A stretch of 19,791 nucleotides of DNA from CAIXZV01 sp037446495 (GCA_037446495.1 JBBIIL010000053.1:1-19791), one strand, 5' to 3'. Positions 1-5,781 are shown, counted from the first letter of the stretch. Made by a program: numbers and translations. Notes: generated by a model not told the origin, from the letters alone.

Positions 1-97
1 CGAGCACCGGGACCGGGTTGTAGCCCGCGTTGGAAAACGTGGAGATGCCGGCGGCGACGAGGCCGATGACCGCGGCGATCACGCCGATCGAGGTCAA
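1..97 (-). CDS. N-terminus of a membrane protein (partial, runs off window edge)
   Basis: Reading the minus strand from a TTG at 97 gives an open frame to the window edge, 32 codons. It contains a hydrophobic stretch (GVIAAVIGLVAAGI, residues 5-18), consistent with a signal anchor or first transmembrane helix, followed by a polar stretch ending NAGYNPVPVL. The frame is closed upstream by a TAG just before the region shared with the cys leader promoter, and TTG is the only reasonable start after that stop. There is no strong Shine-Dalgarno. The gene would be divergent from the cys operon and share its roughly 64-bp upstream region. I do not recognise the family, and too little is visible to assign a function. 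Confidence 0.4.
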   Translation of the reverse strand, partial: MTSIGVIAAVIGLVAAGISTFSNAGYNPVPVL

Positions 98-149
98 GTC
101 GCCTGAGCTGGTCCCGGCAGCGCTCCTGCACGGATTCGGGATTCGCGGC

Positions 150-162
150 TATCCTGCACGCA
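150..162 (+). promoter_or_regulatory. -10 box of a leaderless promoter for the cys operon
   Basis: TATCCT at 150-155 fits a TANNNT -10 element. Exactly six bases separate it from the A of the ATG at 162, so transcription would be expected to start at or next to that A and give a leaderless mRNA. The -35 region about 17 bp upstream (around 127-132) has no good consensus match, as is common in GC-rich genomes. The transcription start is an inference from spacing. Confidence 0.5.
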
Positions 163-254
163 TGACAACCCGCACCCGCCGCCCCGTTTGCGGCGCCTGT
201 TGCTCCTGTCCCCGGCGAGTGCCGGCAGTGAGCATGGTCCCGGTCGTCCGCTAG
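162..254 (+). CDS. Cysteine-rich leader peptide of the cysE-cysK operon
   Basis: This is a 30-codon ORF from ATG 162 to TAG 252-254. Cys codons lie at 189, 198, 201 and 207, giving residues CGACCSC at 10-16. The rest is Arg/Pro/Val with no domain. There is no Shine-Dalgarno; instead a TATCCT -10 box sits six bases before the ATG, so the ORF is probably translated from the 5' end of a leaderless mRNA. It precedes serine acetyltransferase and cysteine synthase. In mycobacteria, leaderless polycysteine short ORFs upstream of cysteine-metabolism operons act as cysteine-responsive attenuators: ribosomes pause at Cys codons when Cys-tRNA is scarce and prevent the mRNA from masking the downstream RBS. 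I infer the same role here. The peptide itself probably has no function beyond being translated. Confidence 0.65.
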   Translation: MTTRTRRPVCGACCSCPRRVPAVSMVPVVR

Positions 255-419
255 ACCGCCGCCGCTCCGCCGGCCTCGCGAGTCCCACCCCCCTGTCGCG
301 CGGGGAGCCAGAGCCTCGCCCGGCGCGTCTCCCTCGCCCCTCTGGTCCTGACTTGCGGAGGGCTCCGTGCCCGCGTCCCGACCGTTTCGTCGCCATCCGG
401 CCCGCTGACCGGGGAGAGC
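202..419 (+). promoter_or_regulatory. Predicted RBS-sequestering leader structure of cysE
   Basis: The untranslated part (255-420) has no other gene. The cysE Shine-Dalgarno GGGGAGAG lies at 411-418. Leader bases 209-215 (TCCCCGG) are fully complementary to 409-415 (CCGGGGA), and 202-205 (GCTC) to 416-419 (GAGC), giving 11 pairs with a 3-nt bulge. The anti-RBS strand overlaps the last two Cys codons of the leader peptide. A second competing pairing joins 239-245 (CCCGGTC) with 407-413 and 233-237 (CATGG) with 419-423, which covers the start codon. A local hairpin CGGTC (241-245)/GACCG (254-258) encloses the leader stop. All pairings were found by eye; GC-rich sequence produces some by chance. 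Confidence 0.45.
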
Positions 420-420
420 C

Positions 421-1275
421 ATGCCTGAGACCATCAACCACGACAGCGATCACGCGTTCGCCGAGACCCTCGCCCGCGACCGGACGGCCCACGGGCGCAT
501 CTATCCGCTCAAGCGGGACGTCGCCGCGTTCGCCGACGCAGTGCTGGGGATCCTCTTCCCCCAGCTCTCCGACGACGCGCTGGCCACGCCCGACGACCTC
601 GCGGCGCGGCTCGTCCTCATTCGTCGCGACCTGCGTCGGCTCGTCGAGCCGCTCACTGACTCGGCCACGGCAGACCGCGTCATCGCCGCCTTCGCGGCGA
701 CCCTCCCGCGGGTGCACGCAGCCGTGCTCGAGGACGGCGAGGCGATCCTGGCCGGCGACCCGGCCGCCGAGTCGCTCGACGAGGTGGTGGCCGCATACCC
801 GGGCTTCCTCGCCACCGCGATCCACCGCCTCGCGCACGAGCTGTACGTGCTGCGGGTGCCCATCCTGCCGCGGCTGCTCGCCGAGGTGGCCCATACGCGA
901 ACCGGCATCGACATCCACCCCGGGGCCACGATCGGCCGCGGCTTCTGCATTGACCACGGCACCGGCGTGGTGGTGGGCGAGTCCGCGATCATCGGCGACG
1001 CGGTGAAGCTCTACCAGGGCGTCACGCTCGGCGCGCTCAGCGTCGTCAAGCAGCTTGCTGGCCACAAGCGCCACCCGACCATCGAGGACCGGGTCGTCAT
1101 CTACGCGAACGCCACCGTCCTCGGCGGTGACACCGTCGTGGGCCACGACACGATCATCGGGGGCAACGTGTTCGTCACCAGCAGCGTCGCCCCGGGCTCG
1201 GTGCTGTACCAGACCAGCCGCTCGCGCGTCCGCCGCGTGGACGAGGGCTTCGACGACATCGACTTCATCATCTAG
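421..1275 (+). CDS. cysE: Serine O-acetyltransferase
   Basis: Makes O-acetylserine from serine and acetyl-CoA, the first committed step of cysteine synthesis in the cytoplasm. It is 284 aa. The N-terminal half is helical and contains the family-type AYPGFLATAIHRLAHELY stretch. The C-terminal half is a left-handed beta-helix of hexapeptide repeats starting near residue 163 (IDIHPGATIGRGFCIDHGTG). His166 and the Asp178-His179 pair fit the active-site positions, and a KRHPTIEDRVVI segment and later hexapeptides follow. Its length and the end of the beta-helix (GSVLYQTSRSRVRR) look more like the longer SATs of Bacteroidota/Chlorobi type than E. coli CysE. ATG 421 has GGGGAGAG immediately upstream. 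It is followed after 52 bp by cysK. Regulation is probably by the Cys-rich leader. Confidence 0.95.
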   Translation: MPETINHDSDHAFAETLARDRTAHGRIYPLKRDVAAFADAVLGILFPQLSDDALATPDDLAARLVLIRRDLRRLVEPLTDSATADRVIAAFAATLPRVHAAVLEDGEAILAGDPAAESLDEVVAAYPGFLATAIHRLAHELYVLRVPILPRLLAEVAHTRTGIDIHPGATIGRGFCIDHGTGVVVGESAIIGDAVKLYQGVTLGALSVVKQLAGHKRHPTIEDRVVIYANATVLGGDTVVGHDTIIGGNVFVTSSVAPGSVLYQTSRSRVRRVDEGFDDIDFII

Positions 1276-1315
1276 CGTCCCAAGACCTGCCGTCCCAAGC
1301 GTCCCCAGTCCCAAG
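1276..1315 (+). repeat. Short direct repeats in the cysE-cysK spacer
   Basis: The spacer is built from CGTCCCAAG at 1276-1284 and 1291-1299, the variant CGTCCCCAG at 1300-1308, and TCCCAAG at 1309-1315, the last of which runs into the cysK Shine-Dalgarno. This looks like slippage or local duplication. No function is evident. Confidence 0.6.
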
Positions 1316-1327
1316 GAGGGATCACCC

Positions 1328-2257
1328 GTGCCCTACAACAGCATCCTCGAGCTCATCGGCAACACGCCCCACGTCCGCGTCAACCGCCTGTTCGACCCCC
1401 GCGTGACCGTCTACGCCAAGCAGGAGAAGTGGAACCCCGGCGGCTCGATCAAGGACCGCATCGGCCTCGCGATGATCGAGGATGCGGAGGCGGCCGGCAC
1501 GCTCAGGCCGGGCGTGTCCACCATCATCGAGCCAACGTCGGGGAACACCGGCATCGGCCTTGCGCTCGTCGCGGCCGTCAAGGGCTACCGCTGCATCCTG
1601 GTCATGCCCGACTCGTTCAGCGTCGAGCGGCGCAAGCTGATGACCGCCTATGGCGCGGAGCTCGAGCTCACGCCCCGGGAGGTCGGCATGAAGGGCTCGA
1701 TCGCGCGCGCGAAGGAGCTCCAGGCCGAGATCCCCGACAGCTGGATCCCGATGCAGTTCGACAACCCGTCCAACCCTGCGGTCCACCGCCGCACCACAGC
1801 CAGCGAGATCCTCCGCGACTTCCCCGACGGCCTCGACTATGTTGTCACCGGCGTCGGCACCGGCGGCCACATCACGGGTGTCGCAGAGGTGCTCAAGCCG
1901 GCATGGCCGAGCCTCAAGGTGTACGCGGTGGAGCCCACCCTCTCCCCGGTGCTCTCGGGCGGCACGCACGCTCCGCACTCCATCCAGGGCATCGGCGCCG
2001 GGTTCATCCCGGGCGTCATGCGGCCCGAGCTGCTCGACGGCGTCCTGCAGGTGGAACCCGCCGCCGCGATGGAGTTCGCCCGACGCGCGGCCAAAGAGGA
2101 GGGCCTGCTCGTTGGCGTGTCGTCCGGCGCCTCCCTGGCGGCCGTCGCGCAGCTCATCCCGTCGGTCCCCGACGGCTCCCGGATCCTCACGTTCAGCTAC
2201 GACACCGGTGAGCGCTACCTCTCGGTCGAGGCCCTCTGGCCGACGCCGAACGCGTAG
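1328..2257 (+). CDS. cysK: Cysteine synthase (O-acetylserine sulfhydrylase), PLP enzyme
   Basis: Condenses O-acetylserine with sulfide to give cysteine. It is 309 aa, the usual length for CysK/CysM. The N-terminal ELIGNTPHVRVNRL is typical of the family. Lys42 in KWNPGGSIKDRIG is the PLP Schiff-base lysine. EPTSGNTGIGLA is the substrate-binding loop. GVGTGGHITGV is the PLP phosphate loop, with His where Thr is common. GVSSGAS is the C-terminal PLP-pyridine site. The open frame extends far upstream inside cysE, but GTG 1328 has an excellent AAGGAGG at 1313-1319 (8-nt spacing) and is the start expected by homology. It is co-transcribed with cysE and followed by a strong hairpin at 2278-2303. 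The substrate could also be O-phosphoserine or thiosulfate (CysM-like); the cysE partner favours O-acetylserine. Confidence 0.93.
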   Translation: MPYNSILELIGNTPHVRVNRLFDPRVTVYAKQEKWNPGGSIKDRIGLAMIEDAEAAGTLRPGVSTIIEPTSGNTGIGLALVAAVKGYRCILVMPDSFSVERRKLMTAYGAELELTPREVGMKGSIARAKELQAEIPDSWIPMQFDNPSNPAVHRRTTASEILRDFPDGLDYVVTGVGTGGHITGVAEVLKPAWPSLKVYAVEPTLSPVLSGGTHAPHSIQGIGAGFIPGVMRPELLDGVLQVEPAAAMEFARRAAKEEGLLVGVSSGASLAAVAQLIPSVPDGSRILTFSYDTGERYLSVEALWPTPNA

Positions 2258-2277
2258 GCGTCCGCGGCACGCGAGCG

Positions 2278-2303
2278 AAGGCCGGCGGGGTACCGCCGGC
2301 CTT
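2278..2303 (+). terminator. Terminator hairpin after cysK
   Basis: AAGGCCGGCGG (2278-2288) pairs perfectly with CCGCCGGCCTT (2293-2303) around a GGTA loop, an 11-bp stem. There is no long T run, as is usual in GC-rich genomes. It lies 20 bp after the cysK stop and between convergent genes, so it may serve both strands. Confidence 0.75.
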
Positions 2304-2358
2304 CTGGCTGTGCGGGGACCGGCGGGGCAATCCGTCGGCTCCCAGGTGCGGCCCGGGC

Positions 2359-2574
2359 TCAGCCAAACCAGGTCCGCGCTTCGACCTCGGTCACGTCAGG
2401 CATCAGGAGGATGCCCACGATCGCCTCATGCGGGAGGCTCGACCTGCGGCCGACGAGGGCGGCTACCCGAGACGGATCGCTGCCGCAGCGGCGCAGGGCA
2501 GCGAGGTCGAGACGGGGCCAGACGAGGAGGGCGCGCCGACGGATGACTTCGGCGGCGGCGTCGGGCTGGGACAT
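2359..2574 (-). CDS. Conserved-looking 71-aa Arg-rich small protein
   Basis: It is a 71-aa protein with no signal peptide or membrane segment. ATG 2574 has a good Shine-Dalgarno (GGAGG, complement of 2581-2585) six bases upstream; an in-frame ATG at 2604 lacks one. Notable segments are RRRALLVWPRLDLAALRRCG (residues 11-30), then DPSRVAALVGRRSSLPHEAI, then an acidic C-terminus. The pattern of Trp-Pro-Arg-Leu-Asp followed by an RVAALV..RRSSLP helix looks like a compact conserved domain, and I have an impression of similar small proteins in related GC-rich bacteria, but I cannot name a family. It is divergent from the aldolase-mtnA operon and convergent with cysK. The normal composition compared with other frames and the RBS support a real gene. 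Function unknown. Confidence 0.65.
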   Translation of the reverse strand: MSQPDAAAEVIRRRALLVWPRLDLAALRRCGSDPSRVAALVGRRSSLPHEAIVGILLMPDVTEVEARTWFG

Positions 2575-2794
2575 CACGTACCTCCATCCCGAATGGTGCT
2601 CCATCAGTATTGCCGTCCGATCACCGGGGAGGTGAAGTTTCCGAAAACCTTCGGGAATCTGGGTGCGACGTTCGGCCACCCGCGCGACGGCGGGCCTGCG
2701 CGGAGTGCGATCATCGGAGCGAGCGCCGAGGCGCCCTCCTCCGTCGGGGACGCTTGTCGTCCCGTCGCCCAGCCGCCAGTCGCAGGAGACGCCC
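2575..2794. promoter_or_regulatory. Divergent intergenic region with a small hairpin
   Basis: This region should carry promoters for both the 71-aa gene and the aldolase-mtnA operon. I see no convincing sigma-70 pair. A hairpin lies at 2638-2657 (CCGAA at 2641-2645, loop AACC, TTCGG at 2650-2654, extended by T-A and G-U pairs), in a locally less GC-rich stretch. A second possible stem is GGGTG/CACCC near 2663-2685. I checked for SAM, SAH and TPP riboswitch cores and saw none. Confidence 0.3.
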
Positions 2795-3421
2795 ATGGCC
2801 GACTCGATCGCCGCCCTCGCCGACCAGCTCGCCGATGTCGGGCGCAGCGCGGTCGAGCGCGGGTTGGTCGTGGCGTCGGGCGGCAACCTCTCGGCCCGCG
2901 TCCCCGGCCGCGACGCGTACCTGGTCACCGCGTCCGGGACATGGCTCGACCGCCTGACCCTCGACGACTTCGCGGTCCAGGGCCTCGACGGCACCGTGCT
3001 CGACGGCCATCCGACACCGTCCACCGAGTGGCGGCTGCACCAGCGCACGTATGGCGTCCGGCCCGACGTCAACGCCATCGTTCACCTGCACCCGCAGACC
3101 GCGGTCGTCCTCGACGCGCTTGGCCACCCGGTCCGCATGCTGACGCTCGACGATGTGGCGTACCTGCGGCAGGTTCGGCGCATCCCGTTCTGGCCCAACG
3201 CATCGGACGAGCTGGCTGACGCCGCGGCCGCGGCGGCGATCGGGTGCGACGTGATCATCCTGGCCCACCACGGCTCGTCCACCCTGGGAGACACGATCGA
3301 GATGGCCCACCGCCGGGCGCTGCTCCTCGAGGTCGCGGCGCAGAACACGTTCCATCTGCTCCTGCTCGGCGACCGCGACACCGCGTTCCCGGCCGGGATC
3401 GCGCCACAGGCGCACCGATGA
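2795..3421 (+). CDS. Class II aldolase/adducin-family protein (MtnB or methylthioribulose-phosphate aldolase type)
   Basis: A 208-aa Zn-dependent class II (fuculose-phosphate) aldolase-fold protein, full length. It shows GGNLSARVPG (29-38), TASGT (45-49), Glu78 in PSTEWRLH as probable catalytic base, metal ligands His97 and His99 in IVHLHPQTAV, and a later His158/His159 in LAHHGSST. ATG 2795 has AGGAG at 2784-2788, and the stop overlaps the mtnA start (ATGA), so the two are translationally coupled. With MtnA as partner, the substrate is probably 5-methylthioribulose-1-phosphate. The reaction would be either dehydration (MtnB, methionine salvage) or retro-aldol cleavage to DHAP and methylthioacetaldehyde (DHAP shunt). 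No mtnC, mtnD or mtnK is visible here, so the choice is open. The family also includes ribulose- and fuculose-phosphate enzymes. Confidence 0.85.
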   Translation: MADSIAALADQLADVGRSAVERGLVVASGGNLSARVPGRDAYLVTASGTWLDRLTLDDFAVQGLDGTVLDGHPTPSTEWRLHQRTYGVRPDVNAIVHLHPQTAVVLDALGHPVRMLTLDDVAYLRQVRRIPFWPNASDELADAAAAAAIGCDVIILAHHGSSTLGDTIEMAHRRALLLEVAAQNTFHLLLLGDRDTAFPAGIAPQAHR

Positions 3422-4446
3422 GCGGCGACGAGCTGCGGCCGATCGCGTGGACTGGTTGTGCGCTGCGGGTGATCGACCAGACCGCGTTGCCGAGCCAGCT
3501 CACGTACGAGGACCTCGCCACGGTTGACGCCCTGATCGACGCGATCCGGCGGCTGGCCGTGCGCGGGGCGCCCCAGCTGGGCGCGGTGGGCGCCGTCGGC
3601 GTGGCGATCGCGATGGACGAGGCTGCCCGCGAGGGCTGGTCCGCGGCCCGCCTCGACGCCGCCGTGGACGCGATTCGCGCCGCCCGGCCGACGGCAGTCA
3701 ACCTGGCATGGGGCGTGGATCGGGTTCGGCGCCGGATGGCCCAGGGGCGCGACGCCGTGCTGGCGGCTGCCCTGCAGATCATCGAGGACGACGAGCGCAT
3801 CAACCGCGCGATCGGCGACCACGGAGCGGACTGGATCCTCGAGCGGGTTCACCGGCCGGTGCGGGTGGTCACGCACTGCAACACCGGGGCGCTCGCCACG
3901 GTGGTCTGGGGCACAGCGCTGGGGGTCGTGCGCGAACTGCACGCGCGCGGGGCGCTCGAGATGGTCTATGTCGACGAGACGCGACCGCTGCTTCAGGGCG
4001 CGCGTCTGACCGCCTGGGAGCTGGAGCGCGACGGGATCCCATACCGCGTGCAGGCCGACGGCGCGGCCGCCTCGACCATCCTGCGGGGGCTCGTGGACGT
4101 GGCGATCTTCGGTGCCGACCGGATCGCGGCCAACGGCGATGTCGCGAACAAGGTTGGCAGCCTGGGCCTGGCGCTCGCGTGCCGCGAGGCGGGCATCCCG
4201 TGCCTGTCCGCCGCTCCGGTGTCCACCGTGGACCTGGCGACGCCCACCGGCGACGACATCGAGATCGAGATGCGCGGCGACGATGAGGTGGTCCTCTTCG
4301 CCGGCGTTCGCGTGGCGCCCGAGGGTGCGCGCGCCCACAACCCCGCGTTCGACGTGACGCCCGCGCGGTTCATCACCGGACTGGTGACGGAGCGCGGCGT
4401 TCTCGCGGTGTCGGCGGGGGAGACCCCGGCGAGCGCCCTGGGCTGA
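3418..4446 (+). CDS. mtnA: S-methyl-5-thioribose-1-phosphate isomerase
   Basis: Converts methylthioribose-1-phosphate, derived from the SAM by-product methylthioadenosine, to methylthioribulose-1-phosphate. It is 342 aa, typical of MtnA. It carries VRGAPQLGAVGAVG (substrate-binding N-terminal motif), THCNTGALAT with catalytic Cys154, VDETRPLLQGARLTAWEL, and FGADRIAANGDVANKVGS with catalytic Asp234, then APVSTVD near the C-terminus. Together these separate MtnA from the eIF2B alpha/beta/delta and ribose-1,5-bisphosphate isomerase relatives. ATG 3418 overlaps the TGA of the upstream aldolase. The gene links this window's second sulfur module (methionine/SAM by-product recycling) with the upstream cysteine operon. 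Confidence 0.95.
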   Translation: MSGDELRPIAWTGCALRVIDQTALPSQLTYEDLATVDALIDAIRRLAVRGAPQLGAVGAVGVAIAMDEAAREGWSAARLDAAVDAIRAARPTAVNLAWGVDRVRRRMAQGRDAVLAAALQIIEDDERINRAIGDHGADWILERVHRPVRVVTHCNTGALATVVWGTALGVVRELHARGALEMVYVDETRPLLQGARLTAWELERDGIPYRVQADGAAASTILRGLVDVAIFGADRIAANGDVANKVGSLGLALACREAGIPCLSAAPVSTVDLATPTGDDIEIEMRGDDEVVLFAGVRVAPEGARAHNPAFDVTPARFITGLVTERGVLAVSAGETPASALG

Positions 4447-4457
4447 GGGGCGCCCGG

Positions 4458-4471
4458 CACGCGGGGGCGTG
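4458..4471 (+). terminator. Possible terminator hairpin after mtnA
   Basis: CACGC (4458-4462), loop GGGG, GCGTG (4467-4471), 11 bp after the mtnA stop. It is a short stem with no T tail, followed by further G/C runs that could extend it. Weak on its own. Confidence 0.35.
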
Positions 4472-4508
4472 TGGTGCTCCCCCGTCAGTTGGGACGCGTT
4501 GACGTGCA

Positions 4509-4563
4509 GGCGCGGGCGCTCGAGACTGTCGCGGCAAGGCCGACCCGCGCCCTTACTGGGCGC
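4509..4563 (+). promoter_or_regulatory. Two mutually exclusive hairpins ahead of the 27-aa ORF
   Basis: GGCGCGGG (4509-4516) can pair with CCCGCGCC (4544-4551). Alternatively GCGCCC (4547-4552) pairs with GGGCGC (4558-4563) around a TTACT loop. The two share bases 4547-4551, so only one can form. The arrangement sits 30 bp before the small ORF. It may be an antiterminator/terminator-like switch or just GC-rich coincidence. Confidence 0.25.
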
Positions 4564-4592
4564 AGGCGCGACGCTTGCGAGAGAGGTGTCCC

Positions 4593-4676
4593 ATGCCGAG
4601 CGGCGCTCTGGTGGCCGTGTTCGTCACGTTGTTCGTCACCTTCGTCGCGCTGTTCGTGACTCGCCGCCGGCGGTGA
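4593..4676 (+). CDS. 27-aa single-pass hydrophobic peptide with Arg tail
   Basis: ATG 4593 is preceded by AGAGG (4582-4586) at six-base spacing and opens a 27-codon frame ending at TGA 4674-4676. After MPSG comes an uninterrupted hydrophobic helix, ALVAVFVTLFVTFVALFVT (5-23), containing FVT three times, and then RRRR. This is the expected shape of a one-helix membrane peptide with its positive tail in the cytoplasm. Length, hydrophobicity and basic tail resemble type I toxin peptides (TisB/Fst-like) and also housekeeping small membrane proteins. It stands alone between mtnA and a set of strong hairpins. No homologue is recognised. The RBS and the composition support it as real, but very short ORFs carry risk. 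Confidence 0.45.
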   Translation: MPSGALVAVFVTLFVTFVALFVTRRRR

Positions 4677-4689
4677 CCCGGTTAGAGAG

Positions 4690-4768
4690 CAGCCCTTATT
4701 GGGGGCTGGTTCTCCACCGTCGATGACGGATCCCCGTCGGCAGCAAGTGTTGCTAACGGTGGGGAATC
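4690..4768. ncRNA. Structured element: hairpin plus three-way junction
   Basis: A hairpin CAGCCC (4690-4695)/GGGCTG (4703-4708) with loop TTATTGG is followed by a closing stem of 13 pairs (4708-4720 with 4756-4768, two G-U; the first base is shared with the hairpin). That stem encloses two complete hairpins: GACGG (4725-4729)/CCGTC (4734-4738), loop ATCC, and AGCAA (4742-4746)/TTGCT (4750-4754), loop GTG. Nearly all bases of 4708-4768 are paired. The element lies between the 27-aa ORF and the end of the minus-strand regulator fragment, so it could be a structured RNA, a complex terminator or a palindromic repeat element. It matches no RNA family I know (not tRNA, SRP, tmRNA or RNase P). Strand is unknown. 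Confidence 0.4.
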
Positions 4769-4802
4769 CCGGAGCTGGCCTCGTCGGAATCACCGTTCTC
4801 GG

Positions 4803-4838
4803 TGCCAAAACCCTTACGATTCCGTAGGGGGTTTGGCA
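4803..4838. terminator. Inverted repeat spanning the stop of the regulator fragment
   Basis: TGCCAAA (4803-4809) pairs with TTTGGCA (4832-4838). Inside, CCC/GGG and TACG/CGTA continue the stem. The stop codon of the minus-strand gene (4814-4816) lies inside it. A smaller hairpin CACCG-TTCT-CGGTG (4791-4804) abuts it. It is probably a bidirectional terminator between converging transcription units. Confidence 0.5.
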
Positions 4839-5680
4839 TTCGGCGGCCTCCGTCCTGTGGCCAGATCACTCGCCTCCTGGGCATGCGCGCGACAGGCGTC
4901 CTGATGTCCCTGGGCTGCCTCGAGACGCGCAAGGCGGGCGAGGTTGCAGGAGAGCAGGGCGTCCTGACTCGCGTCGCGAGCCAGGTGCACTGACTCGAAG
5001 CCCATGGCTGTGGCAAGCTCCCAGCGGCCGGTGCGGGCGTCGAGTTCCGCTTGGGCGCCCAGCGCCTGCCCGAGCGGTCCGATCGCGCCCGCTGCCCGGC
5101 AGGCGCCGACCACGCGCTCCAGGACTCGCTCCGCAAGCGCGTAGGCCTCGACGGCGAGCAGTGCCGAGGCCGACTCGGAAAGCTCAGCCGCATGGTGCAG
5201 CGGATCCGGGTCGGCGAGCAGCTCCCGGCAGCGAACGAGGAGCGGGAGCCCCGCGGCGGTCTGGCCGGCGAGGACCAACGCCGTCCCGAGGCGAACCTCC
5301 GCGAGCGGACCGGCGGTCTCGCCAAGGGCGCGGATGCGCTCCACGGCCCGTCGCTCGTACTCCACGGCCAGCTGGAGGTCACCGCGCGTGGCCCCGGCCA
5401 GCATCGCCGCCGCGAACGCCTCGTCCGCGTTGCCGGTCGAGGACCCGCGGATCACCGACGCCACGTCCGGTGTCCGTTGGGCACCCCCGGCTGGAGCTTG
5501 CCCGGTGGTGACGTGGGCCCGGAGGCGTTGAATGTCGGCGAGGATGATGAGGTCGCGGGTACCGGCCGCCGCCTCGTCGAGGACCTGCGCGGCCCGCTCG
5601 AGTCGCCCGGAGATCTGCCAGGCCTCAAGCCGCGGCACAGAGGCGCCGCGCCCTCGCGCCCGCCTCGGGGCTCGCGCCAT
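4814..5680 (-). CDS. TPR midsection of a LuxR/LAL-type ATPase regulator, probably a truncated remnant
   Basis: The frame is 288 codons from ATG 5680 (TTG 5683 is an alternative). From about residue 20 (LEAWQISGRLERAAQVLDEA) it reads like the helical TPR-like section of large ATP-binding LuxR-family (LAL/MalT-like) regulators: repeated AVEYERRAVERIRALGE, AALLAVEAYALAERVLERVV and LSCNLARLARLEAAQGHQDA helices. A complete LAL protein is about 900 aa, with a Walker-box ATPase before this section and a LuxR helix-turn-helix after it. Neither is present: upstream in frame is only Arg/Pro-rich sequence, and the frame stops inside a hairpin right after the TPRs. I infer a decayed remnant. A stand-alone TPR protein is the alternative. 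It could not bind DNA as encoded. Confidence 0.55.
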   Translation of the reverse strand: MARAPRRARGRGASVPRLEAWQISGRLERAAQVLDEAAAGTRDLIILADIQRLRAHVTTGQAPAGGAQRTPDVASVIRGSSTGNADEAFAAAMLAGATRGDLQLAVEYERRAVERIRALGETAGPLAEVRLGTALVLAGQTAAGLPLLVRCRELLADPDPLHHAAELSESASALLAVEAYALAERVLERVVGACRAAGAIGPLGQALGAQAELDARTGRWELATAMGFESVHLARDASQDALLSCNLARLARLEAAQGHQDACRAHAQEASDLATGRRPPNAKPPTES

Positions 5681-5781
5681 CAACGCGGCCTTCGGGCGCG
5701 GGTGACGCCGCGGAGTCTGGGGATCCGGTCCGGGGGTTCGCCGGATGCGAGCGCGGCTTCGGGCGGCGCACAGTCTCCATG

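Noticed and set aside
255..420. T-box or SAM riboswitch in the cysE leader
   Set aside because: No T-box TGGNACCGCG sequence or SAM-I/IV core is present; the Cys-codon leader explains the region better.
94..1314. 406-codon open frame opposite cysE
   Set aside because: Antisense shadow of a clear serine acetyltransferase; composition is typical of an antisense frame in GC-rich DNA and no domain is recognisable.
1055..1327. Upstream extension of the cysK frame into cysE
   Set aside because: Residues are Ser/Thr/Arg/Pro-rich with no homology; the AAGGAGG-GTG at 1328 matches the family start.
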